64,000 nt of DNA from Vibrio fortis (lineage in GTDB: Bacteria; Pseudomonadota; Gammaproteobacteria; Enterobacterales; Vibrionaceae), in assembly GCF_024347475.1 (NCBI RefSeq), contig NZ_AP025487.1, forward strand, positions 2,232,001 to 2,296,000, in the 5' to 3' direction. Within the stretch, counting starts at the first letter, position 1. Each line of letters opens with the position of its first letter. The notes under the pieces are model-generated. The model was not told where the DNA came from. It made no database searches and saw only the letters and a list, made by a program, of their open reading frames with translations. The position numbers and the translations under genes were made by a program. Positions 62,597 to 64,000 of the stretch are shown here, one piece after another.

Positions 62597-63127
62597 TTAT
62601 TTCACAATAAATTGGTTCGCCGTCAATGGAGCAATGTTATAGAAATCTCGCAACGCTTCTGACAGCATTTTCACGCGAGGCGGTAAACCCACTTCTAAAA
62701 TACCCATGACTTCGCTGTGCACCTTTTGCATAAAGGCCAAACGATCCGGCTCAAAATCGCCGTGTAGATTGTCACAGCTAACATTAAAAGGAAAGCCCGC
62801 GCTCAATGCCAAGATCCATTCGTATGCTTGAGGTCGAATTTCTACCTTCTCAAACTCCGCTTGTACAGCTTCAGTACGACCATCAGGCTCATACCAATAA
62901 CCAAAGTCTTCCAATAGGCGACGCTCTGGGCCAGCCACACACCAGTGGGCAATCTCATGCAGCGCTGACGCATAAAACCCACGCGCAAAGATAATGCGAT
63001 GGTGAGCAATTTGCTCATCGGCTGGAAGGTAAATCGGCTCATCTTCACCCAACTCTAGCTTGGTATTGAAGCTCTCATAAAAAGTCTGGTTAAAGATGTT
63101 GATGATATCTGGGTATTGATGCGTCAT
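62597..63127 (-). CDS. epmC: Elongation factor P hydroxylase EpmC
   Basis: Hydroxylates the beta-lysyl-modified lysine of elongation factor P. 176 residues. The metal-binding motif is SALHEIAHWCVAG (HExxH). The product starts MTHQYPDIINIFNQTF; an in-frame start 11 codons upstream adds a hydrophobic stretch not expected in this cytoplasmic enzyme. The ribosome binding site is weak in either case. The yfcL-epmC pair is conserved. Confidence 0.93.
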   Translation of the reverse strand: MTHQYPDIINIFNQTFYESFNTKLELGEDEPIYLPADEQIAHHRIIFARGFYASALHEIAHWCVAGPERRLLEDFGYWYEPDGRTEAVQAEFEKVEIRPQAYEWILALSAGFPFNVSCDNLHGDFEPDRLAFMQKVHSEVMGILEVGLPPRVKMLSEALRDFYNIAPLTANQFIVK

Positions 63128-63425
63128 AAGATAAAAAATAAGTAAGAACAACGAGGGCATTTTGCGTTTTTTTGACTACTTGGTAAAGCCCTATTCCGCG
63201 CAATGTCATTATGACAATCATCTCTGAAGGCCATGATAATCGATTGCCCACTCCAGATTAACCTACCTTAGGTTGTATGATTAGTTTAGCTAATCTGAAA
63301 CCCTAATTCGCGGTACAAATATTCATTCGTAAAATGTGACTTTTCGCACTAAACTCGCGCTTCTTTTTTATATCGCACGGCTCATAAATCACGATTTTAT
63401 AGACCGAAATTATAGAGTTACAGCA

Positions 63426-64000
63426 ATGCTACTAAGTGTTTTATATATCATTGGTATCACGGCAGAAGCCATGACCGGCGCACTCAGCGCAGGTAAACAA
63501 AAAATGGATTGGTTTGGTGTAATGTTGGTTGCAAGCGCAACCGCAATTGGTGGTGGCACCGTTCGAGATATCTTACTCGGTCACTACCCGCTGGGTTGGG
63601 TTGAAAACCCTCAGTTTCTGGCCATTACGTGCATTGCGGGCGTCGTTACTACTGGTCTAGCAAAGTGGGTTATTAAGCTCAAAGGCTTGTTTATCCGCTT
63701 AGATGCACTTGGCTTGATTGTATTTAGTATTATCGGTACTAAAGTGGCGATGAACATGGGTCTGCACCCAATGATCTGTATGGTGTCGGCACTCGTTACA
63801 GGTGTCTTTGGTGGCCTGCTGCGTGACCTTATTTGTCGCCAAACGCCGCTCGTGCTGCATGAAGAGCTTTATGCTTCTATTGCACTGATTGCTTCAGGTC
63901 TCTACCTCGCATTACTAGAGTTTGGCATTAACGATGTCACTGCAACTATTACGACCCTAATTGTAGGTTACCTGTTGCGAATGGCAGCGGTGCGCTTTAA
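63426..64000 (+). CDS. TRIC-type cation channel / UPF0126 family protein (3' end outside window)
   Basis: 191 codons of a membrane protein of about 205 residues, cut by the window end. It has two homologous halves, each with a glycine-rich kinked helix: GGGTVRDILLG and FGGLLRDLIC. These define the bacterial trimeric intracellular cation (TRIC) channel family, formerly UPF0126 (YadS/YicG). A monovalent-cation channel role is inferred from structural studies of relatives. It starts at an ATG without a strong ribosome binding site. Confidence 0.88.
   Translation, partial: MLLSVLYIIGITAEAMTGALSAGKQKMDWFGVMLVASATAIGGGTVRDILLGHYPLGWVENPQFLAITCIAGVVTTGLAKWVIKLKGLFIRLDALGLIVFSIIGTKVAMNMGLHPMICMVSALVTGVFGGLLRDLICRQTPLVLHEELYASIALIASGLYLALLEFGINDVTATITTLIVGYLLRMAAVRF

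Overview
The window is chromosomal DNA from a gammaproteobacterium of the genus Vibrio. The gene order combines E. coli-like blocks with Vibrio hallmarks: an aphB-type LysR regulator next to rssB, a very large HubP-type FimV protein, two different asd genes, and a fabB transcript with a long structured 3' end like the one that yields the FarS sRNA in Vibrio cholerae. I see no prophage, insertion sequence, integron, plasmid gene or CRISPR array. Species assignment is not possible by eye.

Layout. 1-7.7 kb: adhE (cut by the window edge), ychE, a voltage-gated-type K+ channel with a zinc ribbon, a five-copy 43-bp tandem repeat, asd and an NhaC antiporter. 7.7-12.5 kb: an orphan membrane Hpt phosphotransfer protein, then yejK divergent from yejL-yejM. 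12.5-16 kb: two tRNA-Ser(UGA) cassettes, a histone-deacetylase-family hydrolase, a Fur box with a 41-residue membrane peptide gene, an SDR reductase and a DUF3080 lipoprotein. 16-28.4 kb: topB, a YdjA nitroreductase, fadH with a FadR operator, then the conserved sppA-ansA-yeaC-(DUF2989)-msrB-gapA-yeaD block. 28.6-37 kb: a chemoreceptor, rlmA, chaN, an unknown 117-residue protein behind a strongly folded leader, a BCCT transporter, two cysteine-cluster proteins and aqpZ. 37-41.7 kb: the leftward run ybaN-apt-dnaX-ybaB-recR with a small membrane protein at its head. 41.8-44 kb: rssB and aphB, divergent. 44-57.8 kb: the leftward pdxB-asd-hubP-truA-accD-folC-dedD-cvpA-purF block. 57.9-64 kb: fabB divergent from mnmC, an FMN reductase, yfcL-epmC and a TRIC-family channel gene cut by the right edge.

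How the parts work together. Most genes are housekeeping: central carbon metabolism (adhE, gapA, yeaD), aspartate-family amino acids (two asd), purines (purF under a PurR box, apt), fatty acids (accD, fabB, fadH under FadR), replication and repair (dnaX, recR, ybaB, topB), translation (rlmA, truA, mnmC, epmC, tRNA-Ser), envelope (yejM, sppA, dedD, cvpA), and cell-pole organisation, chemotaxis and regulation (hubP, MCP, rssB, aphB). Regulatory sites I could read directly are a FadR palindrome at fadH, a full-consensus PurR box before cvpA-purF, a near-consensus Fur box before a 41-residue peptide gene, a weaker Fur box before chaN, an FNR-like site before adhE, and paired tRNA promoters.

The most unusual observations are: an apparent AUU start codon for ybaN; a dnaX programmed -1 frameshift site with an immediate stop; a 143-nt inverted-repeat leader predicted to fold as a three-way junction against the start of an unknown gene; the Fur-boxed micropeptide; and extreme low-complexity and tandem-repeat structure in hubP.
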